From assembly GCF_014640315.1 (NCBI RefSeq), contig NZ_BMGS01000007.1:124001-188000 (forward strand): DNA of 64,000 nucleotides. The letters are read 5' to 3'. A model generated the notes under the pieces. The model saw nothing but the letters and a program-made list of their open reading frames with translations, did not search any database and was not told where the DNA came from. Position 1 is the first letter of the stretch. Every line of letters begins with the position of its first letter. The stretch comes from Hymenobacter glacieicola. GTDB taxonomy: Bacteria; Bacteroidota; Bacteroidia; Cytophagales; Hymenobacteraceae. This document shows, piece after piece, positions 1 to 8,244 of this stretch. The translations under genes and the position numbers were made by a program.

Positions 1-1
1 G

Positions 2-63
2 CAGTACGCCCCGCCGAACCGGCGTTTGGCGCAGGCCGTGTTGCGTCAGCAAGTAGGCAAATG
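2..63 (+). CDS. Possible 3' end of an upstream gene (partial)
   Basis: An open frame enters the window at base 2 and stops at the TGA ending at 63. The visible tail is about 20 residues, rich in Arg, Ala and Gln and ending in QQVGK, which would suit the C-terminus of a soluble protein. The piece is too short to identify and may be chance. Confidence 0.25.
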
Positions 64-808
64 AGTCAGCGGGAGCTTTCATGGTAGTGCAAACATACAG
101 TACAATCCGCCGCGTTCAGTTTCCTCAGGCCAACCCCTGCGAAAAGCCTCCGCTGACTTAAACAAGCAGGTGAGCCGCTGGAATATTGCCGCTGACCAAG
201 GGAGCACCCACCTAAAGCAACAACACAAAGGCCAGAGCAGGTGGCTCTGGCCTTCGAGTAGCTGGTTGTGGAAAGGGGACGGGGATACTAGTGACAACTG
301 GTGCAAGGACAGCCAGCCATCGGAGGGATGCACAAAGGTGGTATTCTCCCGTCTGCTTGCCAAGGCCTGAATGAGGCTACTTGTGACAACGTATCTGCGC
401 TTTCTAATGCCAAGGTGCCCACCATTTCGCTCGTAAATAATTGATTTTGTGTATAAACTAACTGATCTGCTTCGGGGAAAAACAGACTATTTGTGACATA
501 ATCAGGCTGCCGAATTTTACCTATATCTGGTCCGAGGTTGCCGGGGGTAGGGCAAACCGAAAGTGGCTGCCTGGTTCTGGTTGGCTTTTCACCCAGCGGC
601 CTCCAGCCTGGGTTGTAGTGGAGGGTAATTTTCTTAACCTCGTGCATCTTGGTCACGCCAAGGCCTGAGAAGGTTTCATCGAGCCAGAGGAGGTAGCCGC
701 CGGGCTGGTGCTGCCCGTTGACGAGGGTGGCTAGCTACTGACGCCGGTGAGCCGTGAACTGGAGCCTGGTCATCAATGCTTATGCGCTCCTGGCCCTGCG
801 GACGGCGG
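64..808. other. No supported gene; possible decayed coding remnant on the minus strand
   Basis: No convincing intact gene is visible in this 745-base stretch. A minus-strand frame is open from 734 to 288. Its first part (734 to about 610) reads like real protein, with phrases such as GGYLLWLDETFSG and HEVKKITLHYN. It has no plausible start, because a stop lies directly upstream at 735-737, and its later part looks non-coding. It may be a fragment of a disrupted gene for a secreted protein, since similar wording occurs near the C-termini of sorting-domain proteins. That reading is weak inference. Confidence 0.3.
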
Positions 809-2878
809 CTAAGCAGCGGTATAGGCGGGCAGGGGCAGCGTGATACGATACTCGGTGCCCTGGCTCAGTACGCTGCTGACCGTTAGCTGCCCGCCCTGGC
901 CCTTGGTAATCAGGTCGTAGCTAAGGGGAAGGCCCAGGTCGGCGGCAGTATCGGGGCCGGGGAAGCGCTGGAACAGAGTGGCCAAGGCTTCCTCCGAGAG
1001 GCCTGGGCCATTATCGCGCACCAGAATCTCCACGCTGCTGGCCACGCGCCGGGTTCGGAGCTCCACCTGGGGCACGTAGCCTTCCTCCGGTTCAGCCCCG
1101 GCCTGGCGCTGCAGCACGGCCAGCAGGGCCGCGCTGAAAATGCCCACCAGGGCCCGGCCCACATCCTGCCGGACGATTTGCACGGAGCCCACGGCCGGAT
1201 CGAGGCGCAGGGTCAGGGCCGCATTGAAGTAGCGGTTTTTGGCGCGCAGATCGTGGTAAGCCAGGCGCAAATACTCTTCGGCCAGGGCATTGAGTTCGGT
1301 GAGCTGGCGCGGGCTGGTGCCGTCCTGGGAATACTCCAGCATGCCGCGCACAATGGAGTCGGCCCGCTGGGCGTATTGGAGGATGCGGGTTTGATTTTGC
1401 AACAGGTTTTGCAGCATCTCGTCCAGCACTTCCTGGTCGTGGGAGGGAGGAACGGAGTTGCTGATTTCCTGCCGCAGCTCCGTGCACAGCTCGGCGCTGC
1501 TGGCGGCAAACTTGCGGACGGAGCTAACCGGCGTCTGGATTTCGTGCGCTACTCCCGCCATTAGCTCACCCAGGGAAGCCATTTTTTCGCGGAGCACCAG
1601 TTGGCTTTGGGCAATTTTGAGCTCCTGCAGGGTACGCGCCAGGTTGTCACGCTGGGCCGTAAGTTCCTTGGTTTGGTGGGTAACTTGCTCGTTGAGGTCT
1701 TGCAGGCGGCGGTTGGCTTGCTGCTGCTGGCGGTTACTGCGCCCCAGCAGCAGAGAAATCAGTAGGAGCACGCCTACCCCCGCCAGCAGGGCCGCCGTGC
1801 GCACGTGGCCCTCCAACTGGTTGCGCTCCTCCTCCAGCTCCCGCAGGCGCTGCTGCTCGGCAAACCCAATGGCGTCCAGCTGCTTGATGCGCCGCGGATT
1901 ATACAGGCTGTCCTGGGCCGTAAGTAGCAGGCGCATGTATTTCAGGGTGCTGTCGGGTTGCTGCCGGCCCTCAAAAATGGCCGTCAGCAGCTTGCTGTTG
2001 CGCACAATGCCCACCACAAACGGCAATTGCTGCCCCAGCCGCAAGGCTTTGCGGGCGTAGTAAATGCTGGAGTCGGGTTGGTGGCGGGCCCGGTACAACT
2101 CGGCCATGTACTGGTAAGAGCGGCAGGCGCTGCGGTGGTCGTTTTCGGGAATAGACGCCCGGATGCTGCGCCGGTAGAAGGCCAGAGCCTCGTCGGGGTG
2201 CCCTTGGGCCACTTGCAACAGGCCCAGCTCGCGCAGCACGTAGGGAGCCGGATTGCCCCAGCAGCTTTGGTGCACGCTGGGAGCGTGCTGGGTAAGCTGC
2301 CAGGCCTGGTTCAGGAAAAAAGCGGCCGAATCGTAGCGGCGCAGGCCCTCGTAGCTGGCACCCAAGTTGGTGAGCACGCTAATAAGTTGGGAAGTATCCT
2401 GGGTGCGGGCCTGCTGATAAAGCTGGCGGGCCCGAAAAAAGTACGTCAGTGAGGGGTGGTAGTCATCGAGGGCGAAGTAAAGCAGGCCGGTTTGATTAAG
2501 CGTCCGGGCCGTGCCCTCCAGGTCGTGGCTGGCTTCGTTGAGGCGCAGGGCCTGCAAGTCAACCCGCAGGGCCTGGGGCAGATTACCCCGCTCGCCCAGG
2601 AGCAGAGCAATGCGCGAGAGGCAACGGCCTTCACCCTTATGGTAGCCAATGCGGCGGGCCAGATCCAGGCCCTGACGGGCGTACCATTGCACGGAGTCAA
2701 AGCGGGAGTAGCGGTAGGTAGCCGCCAGGTCGGCCAGTAGCAGCACCCGGGCCGTATCGGTGGGGGCGCGCCGTAGCGCCTGGTGCAGGGCGCGGGTTTG
2801 TGGGCTCTGGGCCCATGCGGCGGGACCAGTTAGAAGGAGCAGCAGCCCCAGCAGAACCCCCAATACGCGTTGAATCAT
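809..2878 (-). CDS. TPR-containing membrane sensor histidine kinase
   Basis: The 689-residue protein has a signal peptide (about 1-23), a TPR-rich periplasmic region (about 30-330), one membrane segment (361-379), a coiled coil and a C-terminal kinase core. The H-box GVAHEIQTP carries the probable phosphorylated His445. The ATPase domain keeps DNGPG (622-626) and a glycine-rich GLPLSYDL motif. The usual N-box Asn pair is replaced by Ser-Ala (GIFSAA, 579-584), so ATP/Mg binding may be altered. No response regulator gene is adjacent, so this is an orphan kinase in this window. The start is ATG at 2878; a near-consensus -7 element (TACCTTTC, 2889-2882) lies only 3 nt upstream, implying a leaderless or very short leader mRNA. 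The family assignment is firm; the signal sensed is unknown. Confidence 0.9.
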   Translation of the reverse strand: MIQRVLGVLLGLLLLLTGPAAWAQSPQTRALHQALRRAPTDTARVLLLADLAATYRYSRFDSVQWYARQGLDLARRIGYHKGEGRCLSRIALLLGERGNLPQALRVDLQALRLNEASHDLEGTARTLNQTGLLYFALDDYHPSLTYFFRARQLYQQARTQDTSQLISVLTNLGASYEGLRRYDSAAFFLNQAWQLTQHAPSVHQSCWGNPAPYVLRELGLLQVAQGHPDEALAFYRRSIRASIPENDHRSACRSYQYMAELYRARHQPDSSIYYARKALRLGQQLPFVVGIVRNSKLLTAIFEGRQQPDSTLKYMRLLLTAQDSLYNPRRIKQLDAIGFAEQQRLRELEEERNQLEGHVRTAALLAGVGVLLLISLLLGRSNRQQQQANRRLQDLNEQVTHQTKELTAQRDNLARTLQELKIAQSQLVLREKMASLGELMAGVAHEIQTPVSSVRKFAASSAELCTELRQEISNSVPPSHDQEVLDEMLQNLLQNQTRILQYAQRADSIVRGMLEYSQDGTSPRQLTELNALAEEYLRLAYHDLRAKNRYFNAALTLRLDPAVGSVQIVRQDVGRALVGIFSAALLAVLQRQAGAEPEEGYVPQVELRTRRVASSVEILVRDNGPGLSEEALATLFQRFPGPDTAADLGLPLSYDLITKGQGGQLTVSSVLSQGTEYRITLPLPAYTAA

Positions 2879-2881
2879 GGG

Positions 2882-2889
2882 GAAAGGTA
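2882..2889 (-). promoter_or_regulatory. -7-like promoter element of the histidine kinase gene
   Basis: TACCTTTC on the minus strand matches TAnnTTTG at 7 of 8 positions including both N positions and sits 3 nt before the ATG. No clear -33 TTG was seen. Confidence 0.4.
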
Positions 2890-3162
2890 CGCAAGCGAAG
2901 CGGCCGCGAAAAATTTCTTGCCCACTTGAGCTTCAAGTCGCGGGGCTGCAGCGTAAAGCAGTATGCTGCTCCGCAGTCTGGTGGGCCAGCAGGGCGAGGT
3001 TGTTTTTCAGGCACCGCAGTTGAAAAAGGCAACCGAACCCGCCTGCCCCCGAATGTGGACGGGCTTCGCCCGGGCCCAAGGCAACTGGTCTGAGCCAGCT
3101 GAACGTACCTTCCCTGGAGGTGGAGTGGGGGCGGGTTAAAGTATTCATCATTTCCCAAGGCC

Positions 3163-3170
3163 TACCTTTA
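3163..3170 (+). promoter_or_regulatory. -7-like promoter element of the nuclease gene
   Basis: TACCTTTA resembles the Bacteroidota -7 motif TAnnTTTG with one mismatch and lies 5 nt before the ATG of the nuclease gene, again suggesting almost no 5' leader. Confidence 0.4.
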
Positions 3171-3175
3171 CGGTT

Positions 3176-4033
3176 ATGTTTTCCTTCTTTTCTTTGCTTC
3201 GGCGCGGGCATGGCCTGCTAGGCCTAGCCCTGCTGGCCGGGTTGTGGTCCTGCTCCTCCGATGAGCCTACTCCCGTCCTGCCCGAGCACCTGACCTTGGG
3301 CAACCCCAGCGGGGCTGCTACCGACGTGCGGATGCCAGCCAATTACCTGCTGCTCAAGTCCCAATACGCCCTTTCCTACCACCGCGACCAGGGCAAGCCC
3401 AATTGGGTAAGCTGGCACCTAACGGCCGGTTGGCTGGGCAGTGCCGCCCGCCAGGACGATTTTCGCCCCGATGACGCCCTGCCCGCCGGCTGGTACCGGG
3501 TCAGTAGCGCCAGCTACTCGGGTTCGGGCTTCGACCGGGGCCACAACTGCCCTTCCGCCGACCGCACCCGCACAGCTGCCGACAACTCGGCCACCTTTCT
3601 GATGAGTAACATGATGCCCCAGGCACCGCGCAATAATCAGCAGACCTGGGCGACGCTGGAAGACTTCTGCCGGCGCCAACTGCGGGGCGGCGCCAATGAA
3701 CTCTACATTATCTGCGGAAGCTACGGCCGGGGCGGCACCGGCACGGATGGCTACAAAACCACCCTCGACCAAGGGCGCGTCACGGTGCCCGCCCGCGTGT
3801 GGAAGGTTATCGTCATTCTGCCGACAGGGGAGGCGGACGCTACGCGTGTGCGGCCCGATACCCGCGTAATTGCCGTGGACCTGCCCAATAACAATTCCCT
3901 GTCGGCCGGCTGGGAAACCTACCGCTCTAGCGTAGATGCCATTGAAGCCGCCACGGGCTACGACTTGCTGTCGGCGGTGGCTCCGGCCGTGCAGCAGCAG
4001 CTGGAAAGCCTGCCCGACGATGGCCCAGTGTAA
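3176..4033 (+). CDS. Secreted/lipoprotein DNA/RNA non-specific endonuclease (NUC1 family)
   Basis: This 285-residue protein starts with a lipoprotein-type signal peptide; AGLWSC places the lipidated Cys at 26. It carries the diagnostic beta-beta-alpha-metal nuclease motif DRGHNCPSADRT, with catalytic His123, followed by FLMSNMMPQAP, which holds the Mg-binding Asn region typical of Serratia-type nucleases. These enzymes cut single- and double-stranded DNA and RNA without sequence preference. Lipidation suggests it acts at the outer membrane or cell surface, probably in nucleic acid scavenging (inference). The length is normal for the family. It is divergent from the kinase gene and followed by a short gap, so it is likely monocistronic. 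Confidence 0.93.
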   Translation: MFSFFSLLRRGHGLLGLALLAGLWSCSSDEPTPVLPEHLTLGNPSGAATDVRMPANYLLLKSQYALSYHRDQGKPNWVSWHLTAGWLGSAARQDDFRPDDALPAGWYRVSSASYSGSGFDRGHNCPSADRTRTAADNSATFLMSNMMPQAPRNNQQTWATLEDFCRRQLRGGANELYIICGSYGRGGTGTDGYKTTLDQGRVTVPARVWKVIVILPTGEADATRVRPDTRVIAVDLPNNNSLSAGWETYRSSVDAIEAATGYDLLSAVAPAVQQQLESLPDDGPV

Positions 4034-4141
4034 CGTGCGGCCCGGCGATGCGGCGGCCCCGCCAGGGTTTGCCTAATCAGTGGGGGTAGGAGCTGGCCTA
4101 AATCCAGTTAGGTAGCAGCCTTCGTTTATAAGCGGAATTCT

Positions 4142-4528
4142 ATGCAGTATCCCATGATTCCGCTTTACAACACAACCGGCGCACCAGTAGCTTACGCTGA
4201 CGAGGCGTGCCGGGGCATTTATGATGGCCAGGGAAGCCTGGTGGCTTGGTTTGAGGGGGAGTTTCTGTACACGGCCGCGGGACGCTACCTGGGCTGGGCC
4301 GAGCAAGGGTGGGTGTACGACCGGCACGGGCGCCCCGCTTTGTTTGCCGAAAATGCCATTGGGGGCCCGGCCCGGCCGCCAATTTCTCCGCGCGCAACCA
4401 CCTTGCCCGCCCGAATCAGCTGGGCCGCGCTGCCCCGCCCGTTACCGCGTCGGCAGCCCCGCCCGGCTCGTCGGCGCCGGACCGCAGAATGGTCACCCGT
4501 ATCCGCCCTCACGTATTTTGGGCAGTAG
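4142..4528 (+). CDS. 4-fold beta-flower domain protein
   Basis: The protein has 128 residues. The first ~75 residues show four short repeats of the type I-P-L-Y-N, I-Y-D-G, F-L-Y-T-A-A-G-R-Y-L-G-W and V-Y-D-R-H-G, each a small beta hairpin with Tyr/Gly turns. I recognise this layout as the bacterial 4-fold beta-flower family, including the typical ENAIGGPARP junction. The C-terminal ~45 residues are Pro/Arg-rich and probably disordered. No catalytic residues are apparent and the molecular role is unknown. There is no signal peptide. The start is ATG at 4142; an internal ATG at 4154 (MIPLYN) is also possible. Confidence 0.72.
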   Translation: MQYPMIPLYNTTGAPVAYADEACRGIYDGQGSLVAWFEGEFLYTAAGRYLGWAEQGWVYDRHGRPALFAENAIGGPARPPISPRATTLPARISWAALPRPLPRRQPRPARRRRTAEWSPVSALTYFGQ

Positions 4529-4625
4529 GTGGTTGGCAAGTGTAGAAGGTGGGAAGCTCGTCCGTAGATAAGCTCAACCAGTGAGCGGCAAGTACGTATG
4601 ATCAGCACGTTTGTATACCTGCTCC

Positions 4626-4970
4626 ATGTCCTTACCGGCTACCCACTCCGTCTATCCACCCCTGCCCGAAGAACTGACTGCTTTATTGCGCACGATTCGG
4701 CTGCACCTGCTGGCCCTGCACCCTACCAGCCCTTACCGGGTGGCTCGGCTCGTGCGTATTGCCGATCAATTAGAATACGTCTTGTCGCGGTGGCCGCTGG
4801 AGGGCTGGCCTCAAGCCAGCCGGCAGGAAGCTACTATGCCAACTAAAGTAGCCCTTCTTACCAGTATCACTGCTACTAAAGCCTCCTTAACCTCTCCCAT
4901 AGCGCAGCAAGAATTACAGTGGCGGGCCATGCACAAGCTGCTGCTGGAAAATACTTTGCACTTTATATAG
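4626..4970 (+). CDS. Small hypothetical protein
   Basis: This gene encodes 114 residues from the ATG at 4626 (an in-frame ATG at 4611 would add five). The sequence is Leu-rich and probably all-helical, with no signal peptide, membrane segment or recognised motif. I do not recognise the family. It lies about 100 bp after the beta-flower gene on the same strand and is followed by a 12-bp stem hairpin, consistent with a real transcription unit. Coding status is moderately supported by length and residue composition. Confidence 0.5.
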   Translation: MSLPATHSVYPPLPEELTALLRTIRLHLLALHPTSPYRVARLVRIADQLEYVLSRWPLEGWPQASRQEATMPTKVALLTSITATKASLTSPIAQQELQWRAMHKLLLENTLHFI

Positions 4971-4981
4971 AATAAACAGAA

Positions 4982-5023
4982 GTCAGGGCCCTGCCTACGC
5001 CTAAGCGCCGACAGGGCCCTGAC
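4982..5023. terminator. Convergent terminator hairpin
   Basis: A 12-bp perfect stem (GTCAGGGCCCTG / CAGGGCCCTGAC) encloses an 18-nt loop between the plus-strand gene ending at 4970 and the minus-strand gene ending at 5054. There is no strong U-tract. Confidence 0.6.
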
Positions 5024-5053
5024 GGGCCTAGACCAAAGTAGTATGTAAAAGGG

Positions 5054-5284
5054 TTACGAAATAACAGACCACTTAGCAGCAGCTTGAAGCAAGGCATCAG
5101 CTCCTGAAACGGAACGTTGAGTAAGTAAATCCAGGCAATGGCGCTGCAAACGCATATCCTGCACCAAACTAAGGGCCCCGTGTTGGGCGTGTCGGGCAGC
5201 CATAAGCTGAGCTAATAATACGGCCGCAGTGGTAAACTGCTCGTCATGCAAAGCGGCCCGGAAAGATACTTCAGTATCAGACAT
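5054..5284 (-). CDS. Small orphan protein, paralogue A
   Basis: The protein has 76 residues from the ATG at 5284. It is helical, with no signal peptide or known motif. It is clearly related to the gene at 6350-6574: both open with a T-V-(S/D)-F-R-A-A segment and share S-L-(V/A)-Q-D-x-x-L-x-R-x-C followed by an A-L-L tail. They also share a 16-bp identical upstream block (5315-5330 and 6603-6618) at about the same distance from the start. The duplication makes it likely that both are real genes. The function is unknown. Confidence 0.6.
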   Translation of the reverse strand: MSDTEVSFRAALHDEQFTTAAVLLAQLMAARHAQHGALSLVQDMRLQRHCLDLLTQRSVSGADALLQAAAKWSVIS

Positions 5285-5314
5285 CACGCGGTGAAATTGT
5301 ACTCTTTCGCCTAC

Positions 5315-5330
5315 GCAACAAGCATACCAA
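5315..5330 (-). promoter_or_regulatory. Upstream block shared by two paralogous small genes (copy 1)
   Basis: GCAACAAGCATACCAA is identical at 6603-6618. Read on the minus strand it contains TATGCTTG, one base off the -7 consensus TAnnTTTG, and in this copy a TTG lies 17 nt upstream. It probably holds the promoter, about 30 bp before the start codon. Confidence 0.5.
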
Positions 5331-5509
5331 AATATTACAAATTCAACGTTAGGCTTCTGGCTAGGTCAGGCTACCAAGCAGCTCCGAACCGCTACCAAAT
5401 TAATCAGCACCTACGCTTCTCTGCTGCAGCAATGCCTGCTTAATTTGCTTAACCAGAAAGCCAGAAGTAGTGGATGTAAGCAGAAAGCCGCACCTGCGCA
5501 TACGCCCCC

Positions 5510-5546
5510 GTAGGTAGCGCTAACAGCGCCAAGCGGCGCTACCTAC
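5510..5546 (-). terminator. Hairpin downstream of the gene at 5591-5965
   Basis: An 11-bp perfect stem (GTAGGTAGCGC / GCGCTACCTAC) with a 15-nt loop sits 45 bp past the stop of the minus-strand gene. It is a probable terminator, without a clear U-tract. Confidence 0.5.
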
Positions 5547-5590
5547 TAAGTGCGCACTCAGTAAAAGAGCCGGGCTGGGGAGCTTTCTAC

Positions 5591-5965
5591 TTAGCTTGCT
5601 CCCAAGCGCGGCCGGCGCTTGCGCAAAGGTGGTGGTGTCTCGGATAAAGAATTGAGCGGGGGCGCTTCGGCTTGACTTGAAGCTAAATCTAGGGGAGCGG
5701 TTTCAGCTGCTTCCGGCTCTTCCTGATATAGCCGACTATTCATTAGCTGCGCCAGCTCGTCGGAGTCGGAAGACGTTCCCCGGGCCGAGGTGAGACTGCG
5801 AACAGGGCGCTCCTGTTTCGCGCGCCACCGCAGAATGGTATCAGCCATTTCCTCAATAGCTTTTTGCACACCCTTGGGCAAACCGGCTGCAGGAACCGGG
5901 GTAGGAAGCAAGGGCGCGAGCAGGGCCGTGATATCAGCGGCCAGGGCTTTCTTCGGCGTTTTCAC
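5591..5965 (-). CDS. Hypothetical protein, helical N-terminus with disordered tail
   Basis: This gene encodes 124 residues. The N-terminal ~60 residues are predicted helical (ITALLAPLLP, VQKAIEEMADTILRWRAK). The rest is acidic and Pro/Ser-rich, with a basic end LRKRRPRLG. There is no signal peptide and no family I recognise. The length, the single open frame and the hairpin downstream support it as a gene. It lies inside the patch of small orphan genes between the beta-flower gene and the tRNA. Confidence 0.5.
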   Translation of the reverse strand: MKTPKKALAADITALLAPLLPTPVPAAGLPKGVQKAIEEMADTILRWRAKQERPVRSLTSARGTSSDSDELAQLMNSRLYQEEPEAAETAPLDLASSQAEAPPLNSLSETPPPLRKRRPRLGAS

Positions 5966-6349
5966 TGGAATAGGCTAGGTGCAGACCGGCCCCAAAAGGC
6001 TGGGGCAGCTGCAAGGTATGAAAAAGCAAATCGTACCTGCGGCAGTCTGCCTTAGCGGCGAGGCTGGCTACTTGCTTCAACCAGCATTTCATGCCTCTGG
6101 GTAAGCGTCAGGCGGAAACCAGGGACCTGGTTTAAGGCATCCCTTGCAACCCGTCTAGCTGCCGGGCCAGCAGTGTAGCAAGCTGCAAGTGAGCCTACTT
6201 TATACTTTGTCGGTTCTTGATTTTGTTCTGTCGCAGTAGCGTTTCTAGGAACAGGTACACCCGCGTATTAACATTTTGTTACCGAAGGGCTACCAGCATA
6301 CTATTAGCTTCAAGCGTAAAACCGGGCCTATTTTACGGCCTGCTGCGTT

Positions 6350-6574
6350 CTATTCAACCCGGTCTATTGCTATTTCAAGTAATGCTTGCATGTCCAGGAA
6401 AGGATAAGCCTGAATGGCTTCCTGGCAGACGCGGTGCAGCTGTGCATCCTGGGCCAAGCTAACGTTTCGGCATTCCAGGTAGTAGGTTGCTACCCGCTGG
6501 GCCAGGTCTAGCGCTGGAGCATTAGAACGAGGCATGGGCGCGGCAGCACGGAAATCAACTGTGGTCTTGAGCAT
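6350..6574 (-). CDS. Small orphan protein, paralogue B
   Basis: The protein has 74 residues from the ATG at 6574. It is the paralogue of the 5054-5284 product, with a matching FRAA start, SLAQDAQLHRVC core and helical C-terminus. Identity is modest, so the duplication is not recent, yet the upstream 16-bp block at 6603-6618 is unchanged, pointing to selection on regulation. Function unknown. Confidence 0.55.
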   Translation of the reverse strand: MLKTTVDFRAAAPMPRSNAPALDLAQRVATYYLECRNVSLAQDAQLHRVCQEAIQAYPFLDMQALLEIAIDRVE

Positions 6575-7107
6575 ATAGCAGACTGTTTCGTCTGCCGTCT
6601 AGGCAACAAGCATACCAAGCAGACCGCCGACACCTATATCATTCCTTATTCATGTCCTGATTGACAAGAAGTTATACAGGCAATCATCTGCACAGAGTTA
6701 AACAGAGGTTCGCCCAGAGGCACCTCTCACTCAGCCAAAATCTGTGGGTCTGTGCGCTTTAAACGTAGGCTTTTGGCGCCTGCTTTAGCCTTTTTGGAGT
6801 GGGCCAGACCAATTGATGTAAGAAACGCTCCAAGTCCACAAGTTTTTGCCTCCAACTGGTTTGTGTAAAATGAACCGTACGTCCCAAACCGCCCGTGTGC
6901 TAACATGCATTAACCGTGGGCGCGGGAACTGCACCACGGACTACAAAAGCCAGCTACCGGGCGCCATTGTTCAGATAGGTAACAGGTGGTCCGAAACTTT
7001 TTACCTATCTGTCTAAGTACTGGCGGTGCAGTAAACAGGCAAGTAGAACAAGTAGAACCAGACATGTATGCACACCTAAAAAAAGAAGCTTTACAATGAG
7101 CTGAGGC
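6575..7107. other. Gene-free stretch with promoter block and one hairpin
   Basis: The region holds copy 2 of the shared upstream block (6603-6618) and a 10-bp inverted repeat AGATAGGTAA / TTACCTATCT at 6973-7010 with an 18-nt loop. That hairpin is 98 bp past the stop of the next minus-strand gene and may be its terminator. A short direct repeat of AAGTAGAAC occurs near 7042-7060. Nothing else is supported. Confidence 0.45.
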
Positions 7108-7674
7108 CTAACTAGCGGCCGCTTTGCGGCGTTCTGACTCGGCCTTTACCGCCGCCTTGAAGCCTTCATTGCCGTGCAACTCGGGGTATGCTTTCCAGAC
7201 GGTACCCGGGGCGTCCCCAATCTGTAGACGGTTCATGGCGGTGCTGAGCAGGTCAGCTTCCGCAGGCTTTTGCGGGGCCGCTTTGGCCTCTGCCGTTAGC
7301 TGCTCGGATTCTTCTTCCCCGAAGAACCCGTGCTGATAGAGGCCTGTTAGCTTCAGCACCGCTCGGCTCAGTGCCCGTTTTTCTGCTGTCTCGGCGAAGT
7401 AGCTGTTTTTACAATTCTCCGGTACAGCACTGCCATAGGTTTCCACCGTGGCCTCGTCCATTTTCGCTACCGCCTTGATGACTGCGTACTTAGGTTCAAG
7501 TTTCAGCGCTTTATAGCTCACCTGGATTCCGTAGTGAGCTTGTACTTTCTCAATGCCAGATCGGGTAAGAATGGTGTAATGCTGGTGCTGAAAGACATCT
7601 TCCTTGATAAGGCCGCACTCCTTATACAGGCTGTTGAGCTTGTCGGCTTTCGTGGCGGGGGCTTGTTTAGCCAT
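7108..7674 (-). CDS. Phage-type protein of unknown function, possible ssDNA-annealing relative
   Basis: The protein has 188 residues. The core phrases ILTRSGIEKVQAHYGI, ETYGSAVPENCKNSY and AEKRALSRAVLKL are of a type seen in Bacteroidota phages and mobile elements. The A-E-x-R-A-x-x-R-A-x-x-x-L-x-G pattern recalls ERF/Rad52-like single-strand annealing proteins, but this is inference from pattern only. There is no membrane segment. The start is ATG at 7674 (MAKQAPATKAD). It stands alone on the minus strand between the orphan-gene patch and tRNA-Thr, so it may be what is left of an integrated element. Confidence 0.6.
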   Translation of the reverse strand: MAKQAPATKADKLNSLYKECGLIKEDVFQHQHYTILTRSGIEKVQAHYGIQVSYKALKLEPKYAVIKAVAKMDEATVETYGSAVPENCKNSYFAETAEKRALSRAVLKLTGLYQHGFFGEEESEQLTAEAKAAPQKPAEADLLSTAMNRLQIGDAPGTVWKAYPELHGNEGFKAAVKAESERRKAAAS

Positions 7675-7970
7675 GGCGGTATTCTAAATAGAGGAACAAT
7701 GGATGGAGTCTGTAACTCCGGGCGTACTTCCTACGGCCTGAATTTTTCTCCGTTGTTATACGAGCGACAAACCGAGCACAATGTCTGGCCCGGCAGGCAG
7801 AGGATAGCCCTGGCTAAAAGCCAACATCACCGTAATGTGCCACGAAAGGTGTATACTAACCCCACCGAATTGCCATGGAAGTCAAACCCCAGTTGTTGAG
7901 CTGGCATCGGGTAAGGCAGCAGGAATAAAGCACCCGTATTAGCCCCAACTAAGCGTTAATCGGCATAGAA

Positions 7971-8005
7971 AAACCCCTTGCAAATCACAGATTTGCAAGG
8001 GGTTT
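7971..8005 (-). terminator. Rho-independent terminator of tRNA-Thr
   Basis: On the minus strand a 16-bp stem with a 3-nt loop (core CCCCTTGCAAATC / GATTTGCAAGGGG) is followed by a run of Ts, 11 nt after the tRNA 3' end. A textbook intrinsic terminator. Confidence 0.9.
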
Positions 8006-8016
8006 AAGATCCTATG

Positions 8017-8089
<73 letters not shown>

Positions 8090-8190
8090 GTTGAGGTTGG
8101 ACAAAAGTAGTAGGTGGATTCAAACTGGCAAAAGTATTCGCAATAATTAATGCCCTACGGCTACTAAGTGCTTGAATTACCGATAAATAA

Positions 8191-8223
8191 AAAACGCCTC
8201 TAACACAGTGAAAGAGGCGTTTT
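8191..8223 (-). terminator. Terminator of the DUF349 gene
   Basis: An 11-bp stem (AAAACGCCTCT / AGAGGCGTTTT) with A-rich and T-rich flanks works on both strands. It lies 22 bp past the stop of the minus-strand DUF349 gene. Confidence 0.88.
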
Positions 8224-8244
8224 CTATACATGAGCAGCGTAACC

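Noticed and set aside
288..656. 122-codon minus-strand open frame
   Set aside because: Only its first third looks like protein, its only start is a GTG inside that part, and a stop closes it just upstream; listed as a possible remnant, not a gene.
7036..7062. Direct repeat AAGTAGAAC
   Set aside because: Very short, two copies, no palindrome or gene link.
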